Below the pieces are notes generated by a model, which searched no databases, was not told the origin of the DNA, and saw only the letters and a program-made list of their open reading frames with translations. Shown here piece after piece: positions 9,142 through 18,064 of a DNA stretch of 64,000 bases. The stretch spans positions 434,001 to 498,000 of the forward strand of contig NZ_PUEJ01000004.1 of the NCBI RefSeq assembly GCF_002982075.1. The letters are read 5' to 3'. A program made the translations under genes and the position numbers. This DNA is from Labrys okinawensis (GTDB taxonomy: Bacteria; Pseudomonadota; Alphaproteobacteria; Rhizobiales; Labraceae). The stretch's first letter is position 1, and each line of letters starts with the position of its first letter.

Positions 9142-10038
9142 ATGAAACTCGACGATATGCGCGCCTCCGACAATGTCGACGATCGTCGCGGCGAAGGCGG
9201 CGGTTTCGGCGGCGGTGGCGGCGGTTTTCCGGGGGGACGGGGCGGCGGCATCGGCCTGGGCGGCCTGGTCATCGTGGCCGCGCTCTATTTCCTCGTCGGC
9301 CCCGAAGCCGCCTTCAACGCCCTGCAGGGCCTGAGCGGCGGCGAGCCGCAGGTCCAGGAACAACAGCAGCCGCGCCCCTCCAGCCAGACGGGCGGCGCCA
9401 CCGACGCTTCGGGAACCTTCGTGCGCAAGATCCTGGGCTCGACCGAGGATACCTGGACCAAACTGTTCCAGGAGCAGGTTCGGGGCAAAAGCTACCAGCC
9501 GACCGAGCTGGTGCTGTTCAGCGGGGTGACGCGCTCGGCCTGCGGCACGGCCCAGTCGGCCATGGGACCCTTCTACTGTCCGAACGACAAGAAGGTCTAT
9601 CTCGACACCGCCTTCTTCGACGAGATGCGCAACCGCTTCAATGCCTGTCCGGCCGGCCAGGGCGCCTGCGCCTTCGCACAGGCCTATGTGATCGCGCATG
9701 AGGTCGGTCATCATGTGCAGGACGAGCTCGGCCTTCTGCGCGAGGGCGGCGCGGGCGCCGGCGGCGCCTCGGTGCGTCAGGAACTGCAGGCCGATTGCCT
9801 GGCCGGCGTCTGGGCCAATCGCACGCAGCAGGATTTCAAGTTCATCGAGCAGGGTGACATCGAGGGCGCGCTGCAGACGGCGCAGGCCATCGGCGACGAC
9901 ATGCTGCAGAAGAAGATGCAGGGCTATGTCGTGCCCGACAGCTTCACCCATGGCACGGCAGCCCAACGCCAGCGCTGGTTCGTCACCGGCCTGAAGAGCG
10001 GCCAGATCCGTTCCTGCGACACCTCCGGCAATATCTGA
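9142..10038 (+). CDS. Neutral zinc metallopeptidase (YpfJ-like)
   Basis: A 298-residue protein of the putative neutral zinc metallopeptidase family (PF04228). The N-terminal 40 residues are strikingly Gly-rich with runs of Gly broken by Phe and Arg, then one membrane helix (about 36-54, GGLVIVAALYFLVG). The zinc-binding HEVGH motif is in AHEVGHHVQ (about 191-199), and the downstream ELQADCLAGVWA gives the third ligand. GPFYCP and KVYLDTAFFDEM are also family landmarks. It is probably anchored in the inner membrane with the peptidase domain outside; the substrate is unknown. A clear GGAG ribosome binding site supports the ATG at 9142. It is monocistronic in appearance. Confidence 0.9.
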   Translation: MKLDDMRASDNVDDRRGEGGGFGGGGGGFPGGRGGGIGLGGLVIVAALYFLVGPEAAFNALQGLSGGEPQVQEQQQPRPSSQTGGATDASGTFVRKILGSTEDTWTKLFQEQVRGKSYQPTELVLFSGVTRSACGTAQSAMGPFYCPNDKKVYLDTAFFDEMRNRFNACPAGQGACAFAQAYVIAHEVGHHVQDELGLLREGGAGAGGASVRQELQADCLAGVWANRTQQDFKFIEQGDIEGALQTAQAIGDDMLQKKMQGYVVPDSFTHGTAAQRQRWFVTGLKSGQIRSCDTSGNI

Positions 10039-10139
10039 GGGGGATATTCCGCTCCCTTATCGTTAAGGTCGCCCTGCGTAAACCCAATCGGTTTCACGCC
10101 GGATGCAGACGGGGGGCAGAAGACGAAGACGCGTCTCCT

Positions 10140-11402
10140 TCAGGCCGGCAGGCCCCCGAGTTCGGCCAGCCTGACCGGACGGCCCGACTTCATGCTGGCA
10201 ACGGCCGCCGCCCCGCACAGCATCGACATCGCGCCGGCCAGCGCGCCGGCACGCTGGCCGAGCGGATCGGTCATGCCGGGGCGCAGCAGCATGTCGCGCA
10301 GGCGGTCGTCGCCGCCGAAATGCCCGCCCCCGGCATGCGGCACGCGAATGCGCTCGACACCACCGAAATTGCGCATCAGCAGGATCTCGTCATGGTCAGG
10401 CGTCTCGAAGGCCTGACGCTCATATTGGCGAACCTCGATGCGTCCCTTGGTGCCGTTGAACGCCAGATGGTAGCCCTCGATCGGCATGAAGGTGTTGAGG
10501 GAATAGGAAACGATCACCTCGTTCTCGAAGCGCAGCATCGCGGTCATGGTGTCGGCGATGTCGATGTCCTCGCGATAGACGCAGGCGTCGCGGACATAGC
10601 CGTCCTCGGCTGACGGGTCCTCATAGAGCATGGTCAGCCAGGGATCCTTGCTCATGTCGAAATAGAAATCGCAATCCCGGGCATGGCTGCAGGTCTGGCA
10701 GCGCTCGCCGCGGAACGGCCCGTTGCGACCGTAATTGCGCTGGGTACCGAAGGCCGAGACCTCGCGCGGCACCGATTCCAGATACCAGTTGAGCAGATCG
10801 AAATGATGGGTGGCCTTGTGCACGAACAGGCTGCCCGAATGGGCCTCCTTGGCGTGCCAGCGGCGGAAATAGTCGGCGCCATGCTGGGTATCGAGATACC
10901 AATGGAAGTCGACAGAGGTCACGGTGCCCACCGCTTCCTCGCGCAGCAGCTGCTTGATGCGGGCGGCCGTGGGCGCAAAGCGATAGTTGAAGGTCACGTC
11001 GACGGGCCGGCCGGTGCGCGCCTCGGCTTCGAGGATGCGGCGGCATTTTTCCGGCGTGGTGGTCATCGGCTTTTCGGTGATCACCCTGCAGCCCGCCTCC
11101 AGCGCCTTGACGATGATCTCGTCGTGGGTGTCGTCGCGGCTGCAAACGATGACGATCTCAGGCTTTACGCTCGCCAGCATCTCGTCGACATCGGTGTAGA
11201 CGGGCGCATTGGTACCGATCGCGGTGCGCGCGGCCGTGGCCCGCATCTCGTTGACGTCGCAGATCGCCACGAATTCGGTCCGGTCCCGCCAGCCTTGCAG
11301 CAGTTCCTTGCCCCACATGCCCGCACCGCGATGGCCGGTGCCGACCAGGGCCACCCGATGCCGTTCTGGCCCCTCCTCATGTCTCGTCGCTTGCATCGTC
11401 AT
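10140..11402 (-). CDS. Gfo/Idh/MocA-family oxidoreductase with a cysteine-rich insert
   Basis: A 420-residue NAD(P)-dependent oxidoreductase. The Rossmann motif is VGTGHRGAG near the N-terminus, and the catalytic-lysine motif is EKPMTT (about 99-104). The HKATHHFDLLNW segment supplies the active-site His and Asp of the family. Between about 230 and 250 there is a C-x2-C-x5-C cluster (CQTC and RDCD), found in some subfamilies and possibly metal binding. It probably oxidises or reduces a sugar or sugar acid at a ring hydroxyl. A GAGGA ribosome binding site lies upstream of the ATG at 11402. The GntR gene lies just upstream on the same strand (gap about 65 bases), so the two may form one transcript divergent from uxaC. 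Confidence 0.88.
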   Translation of the reverse strand: MTMQATRHEEGPERHRVALVGTGHRGAGMWGKELLQGWRDRTEFVAICDVNEMRATAARTAIGTNAPVYTDVDEMLASVKPEIVIVCSRDDTHDEIIVKALEAGCRVITEKPMTTTPEKCRRILEAEARTGRPVDVTFNYRFAPTAARIKQLLREEAVGTVTSVDFHWYLDTQHGADYFRRWHAKEAHSGSLFVHKATHHFDLLNWYLESVPREVSAFGTQRNYGRNGPFRGERCQTCSHARDCDFYFDMSKDPWLTMLYEDPSAEDGYVRDACVYREDIDIADTMTAMLRFENEVIVSYSLNTFMPIEGYHLAFNGTKGRIEVRQYERQAFETPDHDEILLMRNFGGVERIRVPHAGGGHFGGDDRLRDMLLRPGMTDPLGQRAGALAGAMSMLCGAAAVASMKSGRPVRLAELGGLPA

Positions 11403-11466
11403 AGCGTTTCCTCATGCGGTTCTTGCTGTCGATGGCGCCCGGGAACGGGATCTTCCTCCAGGGTGC

Positions 11467-12207
11467 TCAGACGAAATAATCGGGATATTGCACCCGCAGC
11501 CGGTCGATGTCGGGAACCACGGCGCTCAGATGCGCCTTCATGGCCTTGCTGGCCACCGCGACATCGCGGCGGGCGATGGCATCGCGGATGAAGCTGTGCT
11601 CGGCGATGACCTGATGCATGCGGCCCGCCACCGGCAGGGTCAGTCGCCGTGCCCGATCCATCTGGACCTTGATCTGGCGCAGCAGGCGCGGAATGCTGGG
11701 ATAGCCGGCAATCTGGGCGATGGCCTGGTGGAAGCCTTCGTCGGCCTCGTGGAAGGCATCCTTGTCGCCGAGATCGGCAAGCAAGCGCTGGCGCGCCAGG
11801 ATGGCGTCGATCGTGGCGATGTCGGCCTCCGTGGCGATCTCGATCAGGCGCCGCACCGCGGTATCCTCCAGGGACTGACGGATCACCACCGCCTCGGGAA
11901 TGGCAGCCACAGGCACACGCGAGACGAAGGTTCCCGATTGCGGGAAGATGTCGACCAGGCCGTCCTCGGCCAGGCGGATCAGGGCCTCGCGCACCGGCGT
12001 CTTGCTTACGCCGAAACGCTGGGTCAGCGCCTTTTCCTGCAAAGGCGTGCCGGGCACCAGGCGCATGCCGAGGATCGCCTCACGCAAATCATCATAGATC
12101 AGGGTCGCGGTGGTGACGCGCGGCCGCCTCGGGCGAACGCCGGACTGCGCCGCCTTGCCTCGCGCCGTCAGGATCTCCAGCGAATGGCTCGTGTCCTGGC
12201 TCTCCAT
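11467..12207 (-). CDS. GntR-family regulator with FCD domain
   Basis: A 246-residue FadR-subfamily GntR regulator. The winged helix-turn-helix (about 30-100) contains LREAILGMRLVPGTPLQEK and FGVSKTPVREALIRLAEDGL. The all-helical FCD ligand-binding domain follows, with likely metal-binding His residues in FHEADEGFHQAI and in the helix after VIAEHSFI. ExuR and UxuR, the hexuronate regulators of enterobacteria, belong to this subfamily. Here the gene is divergent from uxaC, so uronate-responsive repression of the sugar-acid module is the natural hypothesis. A palindrome overlapping a possible uxaC promoter (12259-12276) is the candidate operator. Confidence 0.9.
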   Translation of the reverse strand: MESQDTSHSLEILTARGKAAQSGVRPRRPRVTTATLIYDDLREAILGMRLVPGTPLQEKALTQRFGVSKTPVREALIRLAEDGLVDIFPQSGTFVSRVPVAAIPEAVVIRQSLEDTAVRRLIEIATEADIATIDAILARQRLLADLGDKDAFHEADEGFHQAIAQIAGYPSIPRLLRQIKVQMDRARRLTLPVAGRMHQVIAEHSFIRDAIARRDVAVASKAMKAHLSAVVPDIDRLRVQYPDYFV

Positions 12208-12253
12208 GGCCCCGGCCTGATGCGACCTCTCGCGGCATCGCGATGATCAGATT

Positions 12254-12282
12254 TTGACACACTAGTATCTTAGTGTTAAAGC
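12254..12282 (+). promoter_or_regulatory. Possible uxaC promoter with GntR operator
   Basis: TTGACA at 12254-12259 could be a -35 box, and 17 bases later TAAAGC is a weak -10. Within the spacer lies the inverted repeat ACACTA-N6-TAGTGT (12259-12276). A repressor there would block the promoter. It sits in the 118-bp divergent region between the GntR gene and uxaC. This is inferred from sequence pattern only. Confidence 0.4.
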
Positions 12283-12325
12283 CAGCGTCAAGAGGAGACG
12301 CCAACCAGAACAGGGCCGAGCCCGC

Positions 12326-13726
12326 ATGGCACTTCATCCAGACAGGCTGTTGCCGATCGAACCGGACGCCAGGACCATCGCCCGGCGTCTCTACGGGCAG
12401 GTGGCCGGCCTGCCGATCCTCTCCCCGCACGGCCATACCGATCCACGCTGGTACGCCGAGGATGCGCCCTTCCCCGACCCCGCTACGCTGTTCGTCAAGC
12501 CGGACCACTACATCACCCGCATGCTCTATTCGCAGGGCGTGCGGCTGGAGGCGCTTGGCATTTCCAGCCGGGACGGGACGGCTGTCGAAACCGACGGCCG
12601 CAAGATCTGGCGTTTGTTCGCGCAGCATTGGTATCTGTTCCGGGGCACGCCGAGCCGTTTGTGGTTCGAGCATTCACTGGAAAGCGGCTTCGGTATCACC
12701 GAGCGTCTTGCACCGGACAATGCCGACCGTCTCTATGACGAGATCGCCGCCGCGCTCGAGCGCCCCGAATTCCGCCCCCGCGCGCTTTATGACCGCTTCA
12801 ACATCGAGGCGATCTCCACCACGGACAGCGCCACCGACGCCTTGGACGCCCATCAAGCCATCCGTGCGTCGGGGTGGAAGGGCCGCGTCCTGCCGGCCTA
12901 TCGTCCCGATGCGGTCGTCGATGCCGACAGGGCCGATTTTCGTACGGAGGTCCGCCGCCTCCTCGATCTCACCGGGCAGCCAGCCACCTGGGACGGCTAT
13001 CTGACGGCCCATCGCGAACGCCGCGCCTTTTTCAAGTCGCTGGGGGCGACCTCGACGGATCATGGCCACCCCACTGCCCGCACGGCCGATCTCGACCGCG
13101 CGGAGGCGCAGGCCCTGTTCACCCGCCTGCTGGCCGGCCCCGCCGCGCCGGAGGATGCCGAGCTGTTTCGAGCCCAAATGCTGACCGAGATGGCGCGGAT
13201 GAGCCTGGAGGACGGGCTCACCATGCAGATCCACCCGGGCTCCTACCGCAACCACAACCCGGCGCTGTTCACCCGTTTCGGGCCGGATGTCGGCGCCGAT
13301 ATTCCGAGGCAAACCAGCTATGTCGAGGCACTGAAGCCCCTACTCGACGCCGTCGGCAACGAACCGGATCTCACCATCGTGCTGTTCACCTTAGACGAGA
13401 CGGCCTTCAGCCGCGAACTAGCGCCCCTCGCCGGGCATTATCCGGTGCTCAGGCTGGGGCCGCCCTGGTGGTTCCTCGACAGTCCGGAAGGCATGCGACG
13501 CTTCCGCGAACTCGCGACGGAGACGGCCGGTTTCTACAACACGGTCGGCTTCAACGACGATACCAGGGCCTATCTCTCGATCCCGGCGCGGCACGATATG
13601 GCCCGCCGCGTCGACTGCGCCTGCCTTGCCCGCCTGGTGGCCGACCACCGCCTCGACGAGGAGGAGGCGGCCGAGACCGCCGTCGACCTCGCCTACAATC
13701 TCGCCAAGCGCGCCTACAAGCTCTGA
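12326..13726 (+). CDS. uxaC: Uronate (glucuronate) isomerase
   Basis: A 466-residue protein matching the roughly 470-residue UxaC family, which isomerises D-glucuronate to D-fructuronate or D-galacturonate to D-tagaturonate. The N-terminal SPHGHTDPRWY (about 33-43) carries the metal-binding histidines of the amidohydrolase-like barrel. LFVKPDHYITRMLYSQG, the QIHPGSYRNHN segment and the C-terminal GFNDDTRAYLSIPARHD are all family landmarks. It is divergent from the GntR/FCD regulator and followed on the same strand by an ABC importer. Notably, the usual next steps (UxaB/UxuB reductases, UxaA/UxuA dehydratases, KdgK) are absent from the window; three Gfo/Idh/MocA enzymes are present instead. 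Confidence 0.93.
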   Translation: MALHPDRLLPIEPDARTIARRLYGQVAGLPILSPHGHTDPRWYAEDAPFPDPATLFVKPDHYITRMLYSQGVRLEALGISSRDGTAVETDGRKIWRLFAQHWYLFRGTPSRLWFEHSLESGFGITERLAPDNADRLYDEIAAALERPEFRPRALYDRFNIEAISTTDSATDALDAHQAIRASGWKGRVLPAYRPDAVVDADRADFRTEVRRLLDLTGQPATWDGYLTAHRERRAFFKSLGATSTDHGHPTARTADLDRAEAQALFTRLLAGPAAPEDAELFRAQMLTEMARMSLEDGLTMQIHPGSYRNHNPALFTRFGPDVGADIPRQTSYVEALKPLLDAVGNEPDLTIVLFTLDETAFSRELAPLAGHYPVLRLGPPWWFLDSPEGMRRFRELATETAGFYNTVGFNDDTRAYLSIPARHDMARRVDCACLARLVADHRLDEEEAAETAVDLAYNLAKRAYKL

Positions 13727-13855
13727 CCTCGCCTGTCGTGGCGACACGCAATATCACGTTACGTCATATCGATATCGAAACGCACGAGTACAAAGACAAG
13801 AACGCAGAAAAAACCGGCCTTCGAGCAACCATGCGGACCGGAAAAGGGGGAAGCC

Positions 13856-15139
13856 ATGAGTGCCCATCTCGTCAGTCGTCGTGCCATGCTGGGAGCCGGT
13901 TGCGGGTTTGCCGCTTCCGTCATGCTGGGAAGCCCGGCCCGGGCGCAGGACAAGCAGCTCAGGGTGTTCTGGTGGGGCTCGCAGGAACGGGCCGACCGCA
14001 CCAACAAGGCGGTGGACGCCTTCCGGGCTGCCAATGCCGGTATCGACACCAAGACCGAATTCACCGGCTGGAGCGACTACTGGCCGCGTCTGGCCACCCG
14101 TGTCGCGGGGCGCAATGCGCCCGACCTGGTGCAGATGGACTACCGCTACATGTTCGAATATGCCCGCCGCGGCGCCATCGTGCCGCTCGACCAATATCTG
14201 GGTAACCTTCTCGACATCGCCGATTTCGGCAAGACCAATCTGGGATCCTGCAGCGTCGACGGCAAGCTCTACGGCATCAATCTCGGGGTCAATTCCTCCG
14301 CCATGGCCTATGACGCGGCCGCCTGGCAGGAGACCGGGGTGGAGCCACCGAAATTCGGGACGAGCTGGGAGGAATTCGCGAGCAAATGCGAGGCCTTCGG
14401 CAAAGCCAACAAGCGCAAGAAATTCTATGCGTCCGTCGACGCCAGCGGCCTGGAGCCCGCGTTCGAGCTCTGGCTGCGGCAGCGCGGCAAGGCCCTTTAC
14501 GACGACAAGGGTGCGCTCGCCTTCGATGCCAAGGACGCCGCCGACTGGTTCAAGCTTTGGGGCGTCATGCGCGATTCCGGCGGTTGTGTCACCGCCGACA
14601 TCCAGGCCCTCGACAAGCTGACGCTGGAGACCTCGCCGCTGGCACTCGGCTATGCCGCTGCCAGCTTCCTGCATTCCAACCAGTTCATCGGCGCACAGCA
14701 GCTCAGCAAGGCCAAGCTGTCGATCACGGCCTATCCCGTTATGACCGGCGGCAAACCCGGCCACTATCTCAAACCCTCGCAGATGTGGTCGGTCTCATCC
14801 GACGCCAAGGCGCCGGAGCTTGCCGTCAAGCTTGCCAACTTCACCGTGCATGATCCGGCCGGCGTCAAGATCCTCGGCGTGGAACGCGGCGTGCCCGCCT
14901 CGCCCGCCATGCGCGATCTCGCGGCCGCCTCGCTCGACGACGTCAGCAAGCAGATGGTCGATTATGTCGGCAAGCTCGATCCCTATGTCGGGCCGCTGCC
15001 GCCGTCTCCGCCCAAGGGAGCCGGCGAGATCTCCTTCGTACTGCAGCGCATCAGCCAGGAGGTTGCCTTCGGGTCGACGCCGGAACAAGGGGGCGAACAG
15101 TTCGTGACGGAAGCCGAGTCGATCCTGAAACGGGGATGA
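13856..15139 (+). CDS. Sugar ABC transporter substrate-binding protein (UgpB-like)
   Basis: A 427-residue family 1 extracellular solute-binding protein. The N-terminus has a twin-arginine-like signal, with SRRAML followed by a hydrophobic stretch and cleavage around SPARA-QD (about residue 30). The mature protein begins LRVFWWGSQERADR and contains APDLVQMDYRYMFEYA and LYGINLGVNSSAMAYD, typical of UgpB-like sugar-binding proteins. It should capture a sugar or sugar acid in the periplasm. A strong AGGGGGAAG ribosome binding site precedes the ATG. Its stop overlaps the start of the first permease. Position after uxaC suggests a uronate or uronide as ligand, which is an inference. Confidence 0.9.
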   Translation: MSAHLVSRRAMLGAGCGFAASVMLGSPARAQDKQLRVFWWGSQERADRTNKAVDAFRAANAGIDTKTEFTGWSDYWPRLATRVAGRNAPDLVQMDYRYMFEYARRGAIVPLDQYLGNLLDIADFGKTNLGSCSVDGKLYGINLGVNSSAMAYDAAAWQETGVEPPKFGTSWEEFASKCEAFGKANKRKKFYASVDASGLEPAFELWLRQRGKALYDDKGALAFDAKDAADWFKLWGVMRDSGGCVTADIQALDKLTLETSPLALGYAAASFLHSNQFIGAQQLSKAKLSITAYPVMTGGKPGHYLKPSQMWSVSSDAKAPELAVKLANFTVHDPAGVKILGVERGVPASPAMRDLAAASLDDVSKQMVDYVGKLDPYVGPLPPSPPKGAGEISFVLQRISQEVAFGSTPEQGGEQFVTEAESILKRG

Positions 15140-16077
15140 CCGTCATGGCCTCGACGACTCTGGCCCAACCCCGCGAAATCACCGAAAGCCGCCTGCGTCA
15201 GGCTTTGCGCCGGAATCTCGCCGGCTATCTGTTCCTGGCGCCCTGGCTGATCGGCTTTCTCGGCCTGACCCTGGGGCCGGCCCTGGCCTCGCTCTATCTG
15301 TCCTTTACCGATTACGATCTCCTGCAGAGCCCGCAATTCGTCGGCACCGCCAATTATGTGCGCATCGCCACGGCCGATCCGAAATTCGCCGCGGCGATGA
15401 AGGTGACCTTCACCTATGTGCTGCTGTCGGTACCGCTCAAGCTGATCTTCGCCCTCGCCTTGGCCATGGCTTTCAATCGCGGCATAAGGGGCCTTCCGCT
15501 CTATCGCGCCATCTTCTATCTGCCCTCGCTGCTCGGGGCTTCCGTGGCGATCGCCGTGCTCTGGCGCCAGCTCTTCGCGGCCGACGGCCTCGTCAATTCG
15601 CTGCTTGCGCTGGTTGGCATCGACGGGCCGAGCTGGATCTCCAATCCGCGCTATTCGCTCTACACGCTGGTGGCGCTCTCGGTATGGCAGTTCGGCTCGC
15701 CCATGATCATCTTTCTGGCGGGGCTGCGCCAGATTCCGCAGGACATGTACGAGGCCGCGAGCCTCGACGGCGCCTCCAAGGCCCGGCAGTTCTGCAAGAT
15801 CACCCTGCCGCTGCTCACTCCGGTGGTGTTCTTCAATTTCGTCATCCAGACCATCGAGGCCTTCAAGGCCTTCACGCCCGCCTTCATCATCTCCGAAGGC
15901 AATGGGGGTCCGATCAACTCGACCCTGTTCTATACGCTCTATCTCTACCAGGAGGCCTTCGGCTTCTTCCGCATGGGCTATGCCTCGGCGCTGGCCTGGA
16001 TCCTGGTGCTGATCATCGCTTTCTTCACCGCCTTCTCCTTCCTCACCGCGCGCTATTGGGTGCATTATGACGACTGA
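15136..16077 (+). CDS. Sugar ABC transporter permease (UgpA-like)
   Basis: A 313-residue permease with about six membrane helices. The EAA loop that contacts the ATPase is EAASLDGASKARQFCKITLP (about 212-231). The start codon overlaps the stop codon of the substrate-binding protein by four bases (ATGA), so the two are translationally coupled. A second in-frame ATG nine bases further on is also possible. The order SBP, UgpA-like, UgpE-like is standard for this CUT1-type importer; the ATPase is separated from them by two oxidoreductase genes. Confidence 0.9.
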   Translation: MTVMASTTLAQPREITESRLRQALRRNLAGYLFLAPWLIGFLGLTLGPALASLYLSFTDYDLLQSPQFVGTANYVRIATADPKFAAAMKVTFTYVLLSVPLKLIFALALAMAFNRGIRGLPLYRAIFYLPSLLGASVAIAVLWRQLFAADGLVNSLLALVGIDGPSWISNPRYSLYTLVALSVWQFGSPMIIFLAGLRQIPQDMYEAASLDGASKARQFCKITLPLLTPVVFFNFVIQTIEAFKAFTPAFIISEGNGGPINSTLFYTLYLYQEAFGFFRMGYASALAWILVLIIAFFTAFSFLTARYWVHYDD

Positions 16078-16936
16078 TGCCGCCGCCGTGCACGCGCCGG
16101 AGCGCTCGGTCCTGCGTTCCGCCCTGACCCATGCCGGCCTGATCGCCGCTTCCTTCGCGATGCTCTATCCGCTGCTCTGGATGCTGGCGGGCTCGGTCCG
16201 GCCGGCCGACGACATCTTCGGCGGCCAGACCTCGCTGATCCCCTCCCAGGTCTCGATCCGCGCCTATGAAACCGGCTGGTTCGGCCTGCAGGTGAGCTTC
16301 GGCACCTTCTTCCTCAACTCGCTCGCCATTTCGGTACTGGCGACGATCGGCAACGTCATGGCGGCCTCGCTGACGGCCTACGCCTTCGCGCGGCTGCAGT
16401 TCTTCGGCAGGAACTTCTGGTTCGCGCTGATGCTGGGCACGCTGATGCTACCCTATCACGTCACCCTCATTCCCCAATATGTGCTGTTCCTCAACATCGG
16501 CTGGGTCAACACCTGGTTGCCGCTGGTCGTACCCAAATTCCTCGCGGTGGACGCCTTCTTCATCTTCCTGATGGTGCAGTTCTTCCGCAGCCTGCCGCGT
16601 GAGCTCGACGAGGCGGCGATGATGGACGGCTGCAGCGCCTGGCGCATCTATTGGAAGATCGTGCTGCCGCTTTCCGTCCCCGTGCTCGCCACCGCCGCGA
16701 TCTTCTCCTTCATCTGGACCTGGGAGGACTTCTTCGGCCCGCTGATCTATCTGGGCGACATCCACACCTACACCGTCCAGCTCGGCTTGAGATCCCTGGT
16801 CGATGCCGGCGGCACCTCCGATTGGGGTGCCCTGTTCGCCATGTCGGTGCTCTCGCTGATCCCGATCTTCCTGGTCTTCCTGTTCTTCCAGCGCCTTCTG
16901 ATCGAAGGCATCGCCACCACAGGCATGAAACGCTGA
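16067..16936 (+). CDS. Sugar ABC transporter permease (UgpE-like)
   Basis: A 289-residue second permease. Its EAA motif reads DEAAMMDGCSAWRIYWKIVLP (about 183-203, the last 20 residues most conserved). The start overlaps the end of the first permease by 11 bases. About six membrane helices are visible, beginning with LIAASFAMLYPLLWMLAGS. Together with 15136-16077 it should form the heterodimeric channel in the inner membrane. The 117-base gap that follows is somewhat AT-rich and could hold a second promoter for the two oxidoreductases and the ATPase. Confidence 0.9.
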   Translation: MTTDAAAVHAPERSVLRSALTHAGLIAASFAMLYPLLWMLAGSVRPADDIFGGQTSLIPSQVSIRAYETGWFGLQVSFGTFFLNSLAISVLATIGNVMAASLTAYAFARLQFFGRNFWFALMLGTLMLPYHVTLIPQYVLFLNIGWVNTWLPLVVPKFLAVDAFFIFLMVQFFRSLPRELDEAAMMDGCSAWRIYWKIVLPLSVPVLATAAIFSFIWTWEDFFGPLIYLGDIHTYTVQLGLRSLVDAGGTSDWGALFAMSVLSLIPIFLVFLFFQRLLIEGIATTGMKR

Positions 16937-17053
16937 CATCCGAAGCAAATGCGTTCAGGCCCAAACGTTCGTTGACTTAACACACTGGGAACAGAAGCAT
17001 TTTTCGATTCCGGTGATTTAATCTGACAGTAAAACGCCGAGCGGACAATCGAT

Positions 17054-18064
17054 ATGAGACCTTTGAAATTTGCCGTCATCGGCATCAATCACGACCATAT
17101 CCACGGCCAGATCGGCGCGCTCAGGCGTGCCGGCGCGGTCTGCACCGGTTTTCACGCCGCCGAGGACGATCTCGCAGGCGCCTTTGCCGATACCTATCCG
17201 GAAATCCTGCGCGTCACCGAAGCGGACAGGCTCTATGAGGATCCCGCGATCGACGTCATCGTCAGCGCCGCCATTCCGGGCGATCGCGCCAACATCGCCG
17301 TCAAAGCCATGCGCCACGGCAAGGATGTGCTGCTGGACAAGCCGGGCATGACCAGCCTCGACCAGCTCGAGAGCGTGCGCCTGGTGCAAGCCGAGACCGG
17401 GCGCATCCTCTCGATCCTCTATTCGGAGCATTTCGAGGTGCCCGCCACCGTGAAGGCGGGCAAACTCGTCGCGGCCGGCGCGATCGGCGACATCGTCACC
17501 ATGGCCGGGCTCGGCCCGCATCGCCTTCGCAAGCCGCAGCGGCCGGGCTGGTTCTTCGAACGCGAGCGCTATGGCGGCATCCTCGTCGATATCGGCGCCC
17601 ACCAGTTCGAGCAGTTCCTGTTCTTCACCGGCGCCGAGGATGCCGACATCCTTTCCGCCTCCGTCGGCAATCGCGCCAATGCCGACAGTCCGGGCCTGCA
17701 GGATGTCGGCGATGTCCATCTGCGCACGCCCGAAGGCGTCACCGGCTATATCCGCGTCGACTGGTTCACGCCGGACGGGCTTCCGGTTTGGGGCGATGGG
17801 CGGCTCTTCATCACCGGAACGCAAGGCACGATCGAGCTGCGGAAATATATCGATGTCGCCGGTCGTCCAGGTGGAGACCATCTCTTCCTGACCGACCGCA
17901 ATGGCATGCAGCATATCGATTGTTCTTCGGTCGAACTTCCCTTCGGCAGGCAGTTCATCGCCGATGTCTTCGAGCGGACCGAGACGGCCATGCCGCAGGC
18001 CCGGTGCTTCAAGGCGATGGAACTCGCTCTCAAGGCCCAGCAACGCGCCGAGGAGATAGCGTGA
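17054..18064 (+). CDS. Gfo/Idh/MocA-family oxidoreductase (DKP variant)
   Basis: A 336-residue NAD(P)-dependent sugar oxidoreductase. The N-terminal Rossmann loop is unusual: IGINHDHIHGQIG, with two His residues in place of the usual small residues. The catalytic-lysine motif is DKPG (about 96-99) instead of the standard EKP. The metal-free active-site segment GGILVDIGAHQFEQF retains the Asp and His. Variation of this kind is typical of a subfamily acting on an unusual substrate. Its stop overlaps the start of the next oxidoreductase by one base (TGATG), so both are in one operon behind the permeases. Probable role: oxidation or epimerisation of the imported sugar or of a uronate-derived intermediate. 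Confidence 0.88.
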   Translation: MRPLKFAVIGINHDHIHGQIGALRRAGAVCTGFHAAEDDLAGAFADTYPEILRVTEADRLYEDPAIDVIVSAAIPGDRANIAVKAMRHGKDVLLDKPGMTSLDQLESVRLVQAETGRILSILYSEHFEVPATVKAGKLVAAGAIGDIVTMAGLGPHRLRKPQRPGWFFERERYGGILVDIGAHQFEQFLFFTGAEDADILSASVGNRANADSPGLQDVGDVHLRTPEGVTGYIRVDWFTPDGLPVWGDGRLFITGTQGTIELRKYIDVAGRPGGDHLFLTDRNGMQHIDCSSVELPFGRQFIADVFERTETAMPQARCFKAMELALKAQQRAEEIA

